Shown: positions 21,188-34,431 of the stretch, piece after piece
How positions within the stretch are numbered: position 1 is the stretch's first letter
Layout: every line of letters starts with the position of its first letter
Origin: Clavulina sp. PMI_390
Lineage: Eukaryota > Basidiomycota > Agaricomycetes > Cantharellales > Hydnaceae
NCBI GenBank assembly: GCA_015039315.1
Contig: WIDE01000093.1
Location: 75,390 to 129,273, forward strand
Length of the DNA: 53,884 bases
Direction: 5' to 3'
Notes under the pieces: generated by a model
Seen by the model: the letters and a program-made list of their open reading frames with translations, nothing else
What the model was told of the DNA's origin: nothing
Databases searched by the model: none
Made by a program: the position numbers and the translations under genes

Positions 21188-24100
21188 ATGATGCTCAGAC
21201 TTCGGGAGGTCGCTGGTGTGAGGCATCCGCCTTTGGGTAGGATTCATTTCCCTCTCCCAATCACCATGCGGAGTATAAATACCACCCGAACCCTTGCCGC
21301 ATCCGTTGCGGTAAAAACCCAGCGTCGAGCACCAGCGACCCGCAACACCTTGTCTCGAGGACGTGACGCAAGATACAAAGCCCCATTTCAATCTGCCAGG
21401 CACACCCCTATCATGCTTGAGTATACTGAGAAAGTAGTGCTCTCACAGTATTCTTCGGATGGCCTCGAACCGCGTCTCCTCAGGAGCCCGAAGGAGTCCC
21501 TGGCCAACTATGTTATTAGGCTGACCACCAAGAAGCCTGAATATATCCTCCAGCCCATGCGACAGGGATCTTCTCAGTGGTGGAGGTACGTATATCCATA
21601 ACCTCCTGACTCTTTTCGTATGCATATGCTTACTGACATGCATCCAGAGCTACTGTGCACACCGAAGACGGTCCCGACGACTTTGTTGGGATTGGCGAAC
21701 ACCCTGCCAAACGCGATGCAGAGCGTATTGCAGCCCTATCTGCCCTCCTTCAAGCTGCTAATCACGGCAAGGTTCGTTGTCTACGTTATTTGAGGTTGAG
21801 TGCCTCTACATCCAAATCCTCATCCACTCTCCCCCTTCTCAGCTCCATCAAGTGCTTGCTCCAAACTGGAGCCCACCTCCTATACAACCAACCCTCTCGG
21901 ATGGTAGTGTCCTCGATATTGACCGAGCTCATATCTTCATGGAGTACTATTGCCTCAATTACCAACTTCCAAATCCTTCTCTCGACCTCGCCGAACGCCG
22001 TGGAGTCTGGGAAGCCAAGCTCTCCATCGACGGAGACCTTGTCGCAACTGGCACTGCGGCAAATAAAAAGTTGGCGACCACCAACGCTTACCTCGAGTCC
22101 GTCGCCTGGCTCGACCAATCCGATCCTGACCTCTGGAACAAGTTCCTCAAGGACACAAAAGGTCGCGGTGACGCTGTGGGCATGGCGCCACCGTATTTTG
22201 TCTCCATAGGCCCTCGTCTATCGAGTAACATCCGCGATCTCACCACCGAGCTCAAGGAGTCTGAGCTGTATCGGAATTCTCCCTCTGGGGCAGAGTCGAC
22301 AGAGTCTGACATTGTCCCTACTCCTGGCCCCTCCACTTACCGACCAAAAGATGACGAATTTCATCAACGAAAATCCGCCTCCCTCCTCGAAGCCCTTAAT
22401 ACCTACACCCAAGATCCTACCCACTCCGCCATCCGTGATCAGCGCTTTTCACTCCCCATTCATACCCGCTCCAAAGATCTTCTCGAACTTATCGAATCCC
22501 AAGATGTCACCATCTGCATGGCTGCCACGGGCTCGGGTAAAACCACCCAGATTCCCCAAATTATTCTCGATGACTGGATCCAAAAAGGACAGGGGAGCAA
22601 GTGCAATATCATCTGCACTCAGCCCCGCCGTATTGCCGCCATCAGTGTTGCCGATCGAGTGGCCAAGGAGAGAGGGCAGGTCGTTGGCCCTCGCTCCGAG
22701 ATCGGCTACCAGGTTCGCTTCGATGCAAAGCTGCCCTCAATGCACGGTTCCGTTACTTTCTGTACGACGGGCATTTTCCTGAAGCGCATGCAGACCGCTC
22801 TTCTTGGCGGCAGTCAAGTACATGATGACAGAAGCCTCGACGACGTGACACATATCGTCATCGATGAGGTACATGAGCGAGATGTTGACACCGACTTGTC
22901 CCTGGCGGTCATTAAGAGGCTTCTTGCTGACCGCAAGGCCCGTAACAAGCCGTTGAAGGTTATTCTCATGAGCGCCACCATCGATCCCACCCTCTTCCAA
23001 TCCTACTTCCAGGATACCCACGGCCAGAAGGCTAAAGTCATTGACATCCCTGGACGATCCTTCCCTGTCGACAAGCACTTCCTCGAGGACTATCTGGTCG
23101 ACTTGGCAAATGAACGAATTGCAACCACAAATGCAAGCTGGGTTCTCAACGATCGATCTGTAGTGGAATACCTCAACAAGGAAGTCGGTCCCTCTGCGCT
23201 CGCCCAACTGCGACAGCCCAACACATATCCCACCCCCGTTGTCTCTCGAGCCGAGGGTTCAGGAGAAGACCTCGATGTCCCCTATCCTCTTGTCGCCCTC
23301 ACCGTCGCTCACACCCTCAAAAAATCCGATAACGGCCACGTTCTCGTCTTCCTGCCAGGCTGGGAGGAGATTCAGTCCGTTAACCGGATCCTCTCTGACC
23401 CCAACAAATATCCCCTTCTCGGCATGGACTTTTCTGATCGCTCAAAATACTCCATTCATCTCCTCCACTCCACTATCCCTGTTGCGGAGCAACAACAGGT
23501 ATTCGAGCCTGCTCCCGAAGGTGTGCGGCGTATCATTCTCTCCACCAATATTGCCGAGACCAGCATCACCATCCCTGATGTCGTTTATGTCGTCGATTCT
23601 GGGAAGGTGAAGGAGAAGCGATATGACCCCGAGCGACACATGTCATCACTCGTCTCTGCATGGGTCGGCAGCTCGAACTTGAACCAGCGAGCTGGTCGTG
23701 CGGGTCGTCATCGGCCTGGAGAGTACTATGGTCTAGTCTCTCGTTCGAGATTGGAGCAGCTGAACCCATATCAGCTTGTGGAAATGAAGCGTGCTGATCT
23801 GAGTAATGTCGTAATGCATGTGAAAGCTCTTGACTTCCCCAATATGGACGTTGAGGAGATCTTCTCGAGCTTGATTGAGCCTCCGGCTGCTGCTCGGGTC
23901 CACGCAGCGCTTGAGACCCTCCGGGTCGCCGGCGCGCTGACGGAGAACGAGGAGCTGACGCCTCTCGGACGTGTCTTGCTACAAATCCCCATCGATGTGG
24001 GCCTAGCACGCATGGCTATCTATGGCGCGCTATTCAAGGCTCTTGACCCTGCTCTTACCCTCGCTGCTATCCTCTCCAACCGCGAACCATTCAACTCCCC

Positions 24101-25584
24101 TCCTGCCCTCAAGATGCAAGCCACTGCTGCTAAGCTTGCGTTCGCTCCACCTGTCGAAGCACGCTCAGACCCCCTTGCCGCCTTGAACGCTTTCAATGCG
24201 TGGTGGGAGATGCAGAGTGCGGGGCGGTACGCCGCAGCCAACGACTTTTGCAATAAGAATTTCCTGAACAAGCCCGTCCTGTTGACCGTGGCAAAAGTCA
24301 AGTACGCGCTCCTCCAGGCGCTGCAAACGAGCGGGATTTTAGGGATTGCGAATGGCGGGAGACGCGTGGAGATCAAGAATGGGGATCCGCGCGGAGGGTC
24401 AAAGGAGACTCAGTTTGTGGTTCCTCGCGAGCTGAATGGGAATGCGGATAGCCTTTCGATGTTGGGCGCGCTGATTGCTATCGGGTCGCAGCCGAATTTC
24501 GCTATGAGGACGTCTGAAAAATCATTCAGGACGTTCCAAGACAAGGTTCGTCGGCCTTTCTCCTCATTAGTATCTGATTGATCATTTGGCTGATTTTCAT
24601 TGCTTTGATTTGTTTCTCTGACGGACATGATAGATGACCTTTGTTCACCCAACAAGTACGAACGGTACATTCACTTTCGGCAAGCAATCTCCAGGGCAGA
24701 GTCAGCAGCGCGGCGAGGTATGGGACCGTTACGTGCTTGCCTTTGTTGAGAAATCCCGCAACGTGCAAGCTGGACAGCCTGCTTCGTCAGCCACCACTTT
24801 CCTTCGCAATGTCACGCGCCTCGATGGGTTACAGTACATGCTCTTCGGAGCGGATAAGGTCGAAGAGACCCCCGAGGGTGTTGCATGTGATAAGTGGCTA
24901 CCCATCCAGGGTGGTGCGCACGGCAGTCTAGCAAACGTCGCTGAGCTCAAGGTCGCTCTAGACCGATGCATGCAGCGCGTCTTTGAAGGTATTCATGCTG
25001 CGAATGTCGAGCGTAGACAGGCCAAGCTTCGCCGTGTGGGCTCGTTCTCTACTCCTGACGAAGACCGTGATGCGGACGCTGTGGCGGAGAACGAGCTGGA
25101 GGAAGAAGATGACGAAGATACACCTTCCCGCAAGCATCGACGGGCATCAACCTTGTCCAACTCAGAGCTCTCCGAGATCGGCTACTTGACTCGCGATCTG
25201 GTGCAAACCCTGGACAGCTTCGCGGAGGATCATCGCTCCTTCAAGATGCGTGGCCGCAGTTCTACGACGGGTTCGATGAGCGGATATAGCAGTTCGCGGG
25301 GGAGCCCGAGCGGTGGCTCAGGAAGAGGGTCACTGCAGTACGGCGATGGCATGAGCGCGTTCGCGAGGGGATTGAGAGCATCGTCTGTCTCCGTCGTAGG
25401 CTCGTACAGTCCGCGATCGAGTCGACCTGGAACGCCGTACGGCGACAGGAGAGAGTATTCGACGAGCGGAAATAATACCAGCGCGGCTGGACCCATTACC
25501 AGTAGTCCTTCTTTCAGCGCCGGGCTCGGTCTTAGCGGTCTAGGGTCCATCCCCACCACCTCCGCCACCGCTTCTCGATCCTGA
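21188..25584 (+). CDS. DExH-box RNA helicase, DHX30/DHX9/DHX36-like
   Basis: Exons 21188-21585, 21648-21771, 21843-24545, 24634-25584; 1391 aa (1365 from an alternative ATG at 21266). Helicase motifs are complete: ATGSGKTTQ (near residue 404), TQPRR, DEVH box (near 515), SAT (near 551), STNIAETSITIP and QRAGRAGR (near 789), then the HA2/OB-fold region of the DEAH family. Two dsRBD-like modules precede the core (about 100-172, SPKESLANYV; about 203-275, HIFMEYYCLNYQLPNP), as in DHX9 and DHX30. The first 75 residues are Arg/Ser/Thr-rich with almost no acids, resembling a mitochondrial presequence, so a role in mitochondrial RNA metabolism is plausible but inferred. An acidic patch and a Ser/Gly-rich low-complexity tail end the protein. 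Confidence 0.9.
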
Positions 25585-26188
25585 TCCTCGCTCCCTCGTC
25601 GTCAGCCTCTTTATCGGGCAACTCTAATGCCCTAATCTGTCATCTCCGCGCCTCCTTTTTTTCTTACGACTCGTCTGGGCCCACCCGTTCTTCTCGCTTA
25701 GCTGTGGACGGCCACGTATTGAGGATTTGCTTTCGTCGATTTATTGTTATTCACCTTTTTGCTTTCCTACCTTTTATCACTTTACTCACTAACCCCCACT
25801 CAACCATTCCACTCGCATACCTGCACTCACTCGTTCCATGATTTATCGTACAGCATATTAGTCTTAGTATTAGTACCCTAGGAGTGATTGGCACACCCAT
25901 GTCAGGAGTCGCTGTAATTTGCATACATCCCCATAGAGATATAATACGACACACCTTCCCCGCCTTTTCGATGAGCTCATCGTGCCTAGTCCCTCCGAAA
26001 GAAAAAAAAAAACTCGCGTGCTGCTACTGATAATTTCTTTGCACGTCATGGGTATTCCGTCTGTTTTGGCCAAATTTGGGTAGAGAGAGTGTGCGAGCTC
26101 ATGAGGTAATGGTCCCGTGACTTCTGCTTCTTCTTCATCTACTTTGGGCGGGAGACGTCGGAAGGCGCGCACAGTCGAGAGGCACGCG
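25585..26188. other. Intergenic: helicase 3' end and RasGEF promoter
   Basis: Pyrimidine-rich sequence, with no gene seen. The minus-strand frame 25870-26268 overlaps the first RasGEF exon antisense and is treated as a shadow. Confidence 0.5.
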
Positions 26189-29100
26189 ATGTTCAAGCGC
26201 TCGTCGTCGCCTTTGCCAGCAAAGGAGACTGTCTCTGAGCCCTCACGGACCCGCAGTCGAGGTCCCAAGGTGAGCGCCTAGTTGCCAACCGATGGTGGTG
26301 TGATTCATTAATCAACTCTTCCTTTCATCAACTCTGCTACTACTTCCACTGCCACCTTCTTCTTGGGCTATTTCTCTGGACGTTTGCTAGCTGTCGTCAA
26401 AGCTGAGTGACCTGGGGGATCGAGTGCGCAGAATACGGCCGTCGCCCTCTCAGCCGAATTTGAGCAGTAGCATCTCATTGGGGCATAGGACGAGCATCTC
26501 ATCAACGACGTCCAGTCTGCCACCCGTCCCTCCCATTCCACCGCTGCATCTACCCATCCCTCCTCCTGCGCCATCTTCCAAATCACCCATCTCGCCGCTC
26601 TCACTGTCGTCTCCCATGGAGTCTTACTATCTTGCACCCGTCGTTCCTTCCCGGACCGAGTCGGCCACCCTGGAGACGGGCACCCCGCCCGCAACTCCGA
26701 ACCAGCCCAGAGTTCTTCTTGGAGCAAAGTCCATGGACCCTATCTTGTCGATAAAACCATCACCTCTTGGAGTAGAAGAACCTGTCGAAGTCCTCCCGAG
26801 TACCACTGATACTACCACCTCTCCATCATCTACCCCCACCACACCGCGAAGAAAGAAACCCACTACCCGGAAAGCGATCGAGGCTAGGAAGCGCGAATTG
26901 GAAGAAGCTAGTGCATCCATTGTAATCTCTCCTCCGACAGAGGTCCACGGAGATGGAGCTTCAAGACCATCCGTACACGTACAATCCTCGCCGGATGTCG
27001 CATCGTCGTCTTCACTACACCCCGCAGCACCCTCACCAATAGGCCCGAATCCGCCCTCAACGCCCATATTCCCGCGTAACTACACCCTATCGACTGCATC
27101 TGCCCCTTCCTTCACGACATCCTCGTCTGGTGCATCCCTTGCGCGCCCTCATTCGAACAGCTCATTCGCCATGTCGAGCGAGTCGTTCAAGCGCTTCGAC
27201 ACCGTCCCCAGCACTCCGCCCGTCCCTCCTATCCCTGAAAAGTACCGATACCAGCCGATATCGGCCACTACTGCTTCGTCGTCAACTATCCTCCCGGACG
27301 AGTCGGCCGAGCTTCCACCAGGGGTGAATGCCGCGCGCGTCACTATTGCCGTGGTAGGTTGGTCCAAATGTGGGAAGAGCGAGCTTATCTGGAAGGGTAT
27401 GAAGGTGTGGGGCTTGAGCCCTGCCATCTCCCAAGAGTTTACGCCCTGCGGTATCGAGTTGTACAAGCGAGTCGCCGTCCCTGCTACAGTGAAGCTCCCA
27501 TCAACGTCGCCCACCGCATCTCCCATCCTCGCCCGGTCACCTGCGCATCATAGCGCCGTTGACCTGGTAAGGAAGGAGGAAGATGAGGACGTGGCGAGCA
27601 CGATTCATGAGCGACGCAGGATAGCTGAGGTAACGCTGTATGAAGTCGAGACTGGTGCGCTACTGGCGCGGAGAACGAGGAAGGCGGCGGAGGGCCCAGT
27701 GCAGGACGAGCATGATTGGGTCTGGCCGGCTGGTATGCCTCGGATAGATGGTGTTGTCATCTGCTACGATGTGAGCAAGCCGAGATCTGTTGATGGTCTC
27801 GACGATGTGTGTGGTGCGTGATTTTTCGTTTTCTCACTGGCTGTCTGATTGGGGGGTCTCTTGTTTGGGAAATGGCAAATTCGCCTTTTTGGGGCGAAGT
27901 GAAATGTTGGCTATTGGCCGACTTTTGATTGGCATTGCATGCATCTGGAACGAACGGGCATTGTGGTCATTGGGCTTGGATTGTGCGTCGTCCTTGAGAC
28001 TTCGCTATATTGGTTAGGGCAACGCCCACCAGAGAGCGAGTCCACCAGTGTGGAAGCTCATGAGAACCAATATGTGGGGTTATCAGGGTTATCAGGCGCG
28101 AATGCCGATCACGTTGCATTGCTATATGCTTTCGGCATACCGCAAATCATCACCAAATTTGGATTGTGGGCTTATCATGATTGGCACTGCGAGAATTGTT
28201 GGCGCACCAGTGGGCAAAAGAGCATATACTAACTGGCATTCGCGTTCTATGACCTTGTTTCTATGCTATGTTATAACAGCTGCGTACCAAGCACGCGAGA
28301 TCCCGGCGTTGGTCGTGGCTTGCAAGATGGATCTGTACGATGCTGAATTTTCCGATACGTCAATTGGTGCGGATGCGATGTCTCTTCGCGTTCGTAAATT
28401 CGGTATGGGCCTCGTACAGGCGTCTGCGAGAACGGAGAGAGGGAAACGCGCGATTCGTGCTGCGTTCAAATGGGTTATTCGATCCATTCTGAGGAATGTT
28501 GGGACAGGTACGAAAATATGTTGGTCCCCCCACACACCCGAAGACTCACTTTTTGCGTGTTGTAGGCCCTGATCAGGTTCTTGGTCAGAAATGGAGGAAT
28601 CCTGCTTCTCCAGAATTCCTTCGTGCTCTCCCTTGGGAGTTTGGGGACGATGATGTGTTCACTGCGTCGACAGCGCGAGCTGCTTCACCACCACCTACTC
28701 GACGGAGGGACGACCAAAAGATGCCTGCAATCGCTGCAACTGCATCCTTAGCAATGGCCCGGTCCGCCTCTTCCCCATCAGCTCCGAGCCCAGCCATGAC
28801 GCCAGACTTGGATGACGAGGAAGCCGCCAAGATTCCTGCGTACTTGCGAGCCACTCCCTCCGCCCTCCCAGCTGTGTTTGTTCCTGATACTCCCGAGTAT
28901 GTGGCTGCCCAGCGAGATGTGGCAGCAGCCATTGCTGCGCTCCCGAAATACGTTCCTCAGTTCCCTTCCCATGCTCCTCGTGAACCTTCATCCAGCAAGC
29001 CGGCCATGACCCCCACAACTCCAGTGTCCGAGTCGCCACTTGCGACGTCTCCAATATCGGACTTGAGGGGGAAGAGGAGGGAGTCTCGACAGAGCCTAGT

Positions 29101-32100
29101 CTTCGACACGACGAACAATACCAATGGTGCAGGATCTGCTTCGTCATCAAAGCGCATGAGCCGACATGAGTCTGCTGCTCCGCCCGTCCCCCCGGTGCCA
29201 GGGTCCAGTATGCTGGGTCCTTCGCGAGCAAAGAGCGTACCTGAATTTGCTGCTCGTGTTCGATTCCAAGTGGATGATTCTGCAGCTCCTCCACCTCCTC
29301 CACTTCCAGAGTCGCCTGTGGTCCCACCAAAGGGGTCTTCTCGAGCTCGTCGAGGTCCTGGGGGCAGTATCCTGCTGTCGTCCATCACCACTGCACCACC
29401 ACCAAAACCATTGTCGAACCATGCTGCCGACTCAGGGCCGCCGTCAACATCCACCACCCCACCTACCCCACCTCCTAAACACAGCCATCACGTTAACGCC
29501 CGCTCACAGCGCACTATGGGCCCTCCCACCCTTCCACCTCTAGACATTCCTTCCACATCTACATTTGCCGCTGCGACAGAGGACAGTCTCGCCTCTGCTT
29601 CTGCAATGGTCCGGGTAGAGGAAATGATCCCTCGATCCGAGACACCTCGGCCCTATAATGGGTCGCTCTTGGCAGCTGGTGCAGCTGATATTTCCACTCC
29701 AACGTCACCTCAAACACCTTCAGTAGGGCCAGAAGTCCCGGAGAAGGATGATCAGGGTGAAAATAGCAAACTGAGAAATATGGATAGCGCTGCTTTGATT
29801 GAGCACCTAATTGCAAAGACTGAGAAGAGGAAAAAGTGAGCTCCTTGATTTTTATTTGAAGATCAATCTGAAGGCAGAGGACTAATGTGGTTTTTTGCCA
29901 GCCGACCCATTCTTGTTTCACTCAACGAGCTACTTAATCATCTTGTCAATATGTCATTCCACACTACCCGTGCGTCACAATTTTTGCGATTATCATGCCA
30001 GGAACCGTCGTCTCACAAGTTTTTCTTACCTATAGAGGATCCCTTTATTGATACTTTCTTGATGGCGCTGCGGGTCCTCGCCACTCCTAGAGAAGTGATT
30101 GATGGCCTGCATCGTCGAATGCGAGTCATCGCGAAACAAAAAGCTTCTACTCCTCCTGTCATGTTTTTCATGCACTTTGGGTATGCTCGAAAGTTTTCCT
30201 TCTGGGCGACAGTTCTAGTTCGGCTGATGATGTGTTTTTTTAGTGTATGTCGCTTCTTCTGCCGCTGGATTAGCGAGCATCCTGGAGATTTTGGTATCAA
30301 ACCTGCCAACGACGAGCTGATGAAACTGGTTGCATGGATGAGCACACAGAAGCACTTGCTCTACTATGCTTCCTCCTTGGGCTCAATGGCGAAAGAGTGT
30401 GCAAAAGTTGTCCAGGATCCTGACTGCCTGTATGGGAAAAAGGATCCAATCGCTCGGCCCTGGCAAGAGATTGACGACGAGCTTGTTGAAGCCGATCAGC
30501 ACGTGTCCGACTCTGATGTTACAGAGAAGGATGAACCGCTTCCAGTCGCTCCAAAGAAGAAGGGATTCCTCGCTTACATCCGGCGGACAAAAACAGAGGA
30601 GGACGAGGAGTTCGTGAGGAAAATGCAGAAACTTCTCCTCAAGGAATACCGCGCTGCGACTCGCTCTGCTGTGGAGCGCAATGCTCTGGACTATGGAAGG
30701 AAACGACTGTATCCCAAAGCGCTCATTGTTGTGAACCCCATCGCTGCACCCCGCGACGACCTCTTTAACCAAGACACAGATCAGCGCTTGGGCAGGCTTC
30801 TCTACGATTCTCCTGAGCATGCTCGACAAGGAGAAATCGCTGCCTCGAAGCGACTGGGCTATGGTCGTTATATCATTCGGTCATTTCAGCAGCCTGCCCT
30901 AGACGTCGTCCTGTTGCGTGCCCCACCTGTGTACAACTACACCCCTCTCGTCTTCGGCCCTCGAACTTCAAGGAAGGATATCATTGAGAATCTGCAGGCG
31001 GCGGGCAATGTCTTGCTATTAGCAGATCCTCAAGAGATAGCAGAGGAGATCAACAATGTGCTCAAGACACCATTCCTTTGGGTCCAGGTATGTCCCACCA
31101 GTACCCTTGCGCCGTATCATCCATATTTTTCTAATAGATATGGTACTATTCTCTCTAGCCACGAGACTGGATCCGCCATACTTATAACCCACGTCGCCAA
31201 ATTATTGATGATGAGCCTGGCTATGTGCCTCCTCGACTTCCTACTTGGGTCCCCGAAGATTCGGACCTTACCGAGTTTGGCTACGCCGTTACTCGATTGG
31301 TTGCCTGGTTAGGATATTTTCTCTTATTTCGATGAAATTTCAAGAGTACTCAACAACGACACTTGGTTTTCTCTTCAGGTCTCGCTCTCTCATCGTCGCT
31401 CCGGACGGCTTCGCTGGGCGAGCCCGTGTGGTCCACCACCTTATCAATGTTGCCAAACACTTGCGCAAATTGAACAACTATCCTGCCTCTCATAGTATCG
31501 TAACTGGTATCAGAGGTACTTTACATGATGGTGATCTTATGACCGCCCTCGTGAAAAAGAATCGCGTATACAACTCGTACTCGTCACTCTCTAGGCTGTT
31601 CTCGGATGAGGGTGGCAATCAGGCGTACAAGACTGCTCTTATGGGGACCAAAGGCCCCGCCATCGCTGACACGTACGTTGACAACATTGAGGTCATTGTT
31701 CCGATACTAATACCATCAATTGTCTCTAGGAGTATCCACGTTACCGAACTTGTGCGCTGGCGGAGTACGCCCGATTTTGCTTTGGACGGCAGTGGCAAAT
31801 TCAACTGGTGGAAGTGGAGTAGAATCATGACTGGTCTGCGACCTGTCATGCAATTCCAACACAATTACCATATGTTCAACACCCATGATTTCATTTTGCG
31901 CCCCAAACTTCGGCGTGTTATCGTGGATATGCCCATCATGCCGGATGAGGTTCGTTCCACCAACCAACTTATCACAACATCGTCTTCTTGGTGGCTAATG
32001 TTTCCTGTCCTTTGTAGATCCTTGAGCCTCGGTTGGTACCTATCGATCCTAGAGATGGTGCCGAACATCCTAATCGTGAAAAGATCAAACGGTTCTTGGG

Positions 32101-32206
32101 TATCAAGCCTGCCGGGCCTGCTTTCAATCCTGCATCTCAGATGATTCCAAGCCGACCTCCTGGGTTCTTTGCTCCTCAGGGTATTGAGCGTTATCCTCTC
32201 AAGTAA
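26189..32206 (+). CDS. RasGEF protein with N-terminal Ras-like G domain
   Basis: Eleven exons: 26189-26269, 26391-27813, 28280-28507, 28566-29835, 29902-29969, 30036-30180, 30244-31087, 31159-31307, 31379-31672, 31730-31949, 32018-32206; 1636 aa. A Pro/Ser-rich N-terminus (PPVPPIPP repeats, possible SH3 ligands) leads to a small-GTPase-like domain: GWSKCGKSE (P-loop, near residue 350), DGVVICYDVSKP, VVACKMD (G4, Cys for Asn, near 516) and QASARTERG (G5). After a second Pro-rich linker come a RasGEF_N-like segment (DPFIDTFLMALRVLATPREV) and a divergent CDC25-type catalytic region (RVVHHLINVAKHLRKLNNYP, SIHVTELVRW). The 29836-29901 intron joins what look like two frames into one gene. Expected role: nucleotide exchange on Ras-type GTPases. 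Intron 2 is 466 nt, unusually long here. Confidence 0.85.
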
Positions 32207-33077
32207 AATAATAGCTAGGAGGCTTCCTAGCCGTCGGGCGTTGCTCATACACTTGCAACGCTCTGAATAGCCTTTGCTTACCATACACTCACATTCCTTA
32301 CCATCCCTTTCCCCTTCATCACCACTTCACCATGGACCGCTTTTCATGTGCTTCTGTATCGTTGCATCACTTCTTAGCATTTTATACCCTTCACCGATAA
32401 CCCGCACACTCCTTGTACCGATGCCTTTTTGCTTTCGTCCCCCCCTTCTTTCTGCTCGGCGTGCTATGTTAATGTTGTTAAGTAGCATGTCCACTATCAC
32501 AATCCTAGTGATTTTTGTCGCGATTGACATTCGGCTGACTTCATGAATAACAATGGGTAAATGAATCGTTGAGACTCTGCGCACCCGGGAGGGCCGACTG
32601 GTGCGGCGATGGCCTTGTTGCCCTTGTGACACTCCAAAAACTCCAGAAGCTACACCAACCAGCACAGTGTTGGGATTGATGATTGTATACAATCGAGTAC
32701 CAAAAGGACGTTGTTTCCCCCTAGCTTTGGCCACAACTCCTTGATCACGCTCTTCAAATGCTTATTAGGAAACGTTATACAATGTATATCTTCAAGAGGA
32801 TTGTCTGTGCGTTTTACCCAAGACGCTGGGGTAATGTTGTCCACCCCGGACTCGAGTGGACCTGGTGGGGCCAGTGGGTAACGTGACATTTTGGAGGATT
32901 TTCTTGGCCCCCGGCTACCCCTCATTCCTACCATAAGGGTCAGATATCGAGTTGACTTTACTGGCAACCCTGATAGATTTTGTTTGCACCGAGTACCACT
33001 GGCAGCTAGCGGGCACGACTAACGTCCGTCAATAAACAGAACAAAACGTAGGAGCAACCTCCAGGGCTGCCCACAAT
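32207..33077. other. Intergenic, no gene seen
   Basis: Pyrimidine-rich 3' flank of the RasGEF gene, then unassigned sequence. Frames at 32327-32734 and 32650-32967 (minus) have no recognisable product. Confidence 0.5.
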
Positions 33078-34431
33078 ATGCTATCTGGACAGCAAACCAT
33101 CACCTTTGAGGGACTCAAACAGCGGAAAAACGTTACATCAGCAGCAAAAGCAAGGGCCAAAGCTGCAGACCCCCAAGGCGGTCGCTGTTTTATCACAGAC
33201 AACCCCCCGATTCAAGCGGTGGAATCAGTGCATGTTATAGCGCGAAGTCTCTCTACCTACAATCATGAAGCACTTGTAATGGGCGCCGCGTAGGGCCGTA
33301 GTGTCCCAGTTACTGACATGCCTAAATCAACAGATGAAAAGCTTGGAATGGCATTGGCATATGAGGTATCGCTCGCTCAACCTTGACAGTCGATATAACA
33401 TATGACATCGTCAGGCCTTTTTGCTTCTCTATCACAAAATATTCACAATCTGATTTCTCCCATCCATCAGTCAACAGTAACGATCACAAGTATTTCGCCC
33501 GAGGCGACTTTGTCTTTGTCCCTTCAAAGAAATATCTTGATACATACCTTGAGACGATCGACGAAAGGGGATATACCACGCGAGATAAATTTCCTATGAT
33601 TGTGCGGCCTCCTTCCTTTGGTTATCCTCGTGCATGCCGCTGGTGCTGACAAGGCTCTAGCCAAATGAGATATTCGAATATCACCTGGTCCCTCTCACAC
33701 CTTTTATGGAGGAGCATATCATTCTCCGCTACTCTAATACAGTCGCTGGCCCTAATTCACAACAAATCAGTGACCCCCCCTTGTATCGATACCCTTTTGC
33801 AAATTTCCCCACGCTGAAATCGCACATCCACCCTCGATTTGCTATAGTAGAGGCTGGACGTGCATTTGTCAACTGCAGTCTACCTCGAGCAGCTTTGATC
33901 GATGCTGCAAGGGCCGCTGGATACGTTGATGAAATCCTCGCCGTCGAGAAAATCTACGAAGCATGGGTGCAGCCCTCGCCAGATGAGGCAGATGATAACG
34001 AGAGTTTCCATTTCCAGCGCAAGAACTATCGGAAGGGTGGTGGACATACTACCGACGACGATGATGATGGTGATGGTAGTGGTGGCGACGACGATGACGA
34101 TGAAGAGGAGCACGAATTTGATGAAACAAAAACAGAGTCGAGGCGGAGCAGCTTAAGGTCGGCCAATCGCCGGCGGGATAAAGACCAGGAGGACGTGTTC
34201 TCTTCTCGAAAACGAGGACGCAACCCTGGAGGCGGCGGCCTGACTCATGACCAACTTCGCACTCACACTTATCAGGTTGGAAAACGTAAACGGGGGAGCG
34301 ATCTCATCTCAGAGTGGGCTCAAGATTGCGCCGCTGCCGATGGTCACAAACTTCGCAAAGTTTATGCCACCGATGCCGAACAGTCATCGGTCACATTTAG
34401 TGTTGGTAAGACAGCTGTTTCCGTGTCCTGA
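33078..34431 (+). CDS. HNH-nuclease-like protein, reading frame doubtful
   Basis: Two models. Intact frame: 33078-33275, 33334-33365, 33478-33601, 33661-34431 (374 aa). Motif-preserving: exon 2 to 33409 and exon 3 from 33471, which keeps YRSLNLDSRYNI but meets TGA at 33403-33405. Exon 1 has GGRCFITDNPPIQAVESVHV and exon 2 LEWHWHM, which match the basidiomycete proteins with an HNH-like core (Cys near an ITN/ITD turn, VHVI, then LNLDSRYN). The next part (FARGDFVFVPSKKYLDTY, IFEYHLVPLTPFMEEHI) is also typical of them. The C-terminus is a long Asp/Glu-rich acidic stretch followed by basic patches, perhaps nuclear. The conserved LNLDSRYN segment is lost in the intact model, so the gene may be decaying. 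Confidence 0.6.

Noticed and set aside
29885..31312. Separate RasGEF gene starting at the Met of MWFFASRP
   Set aside because: The Met lies inside an intron; splicing 29835 to 29902 keeps frame with the upstream exon and gives a single longer gene.
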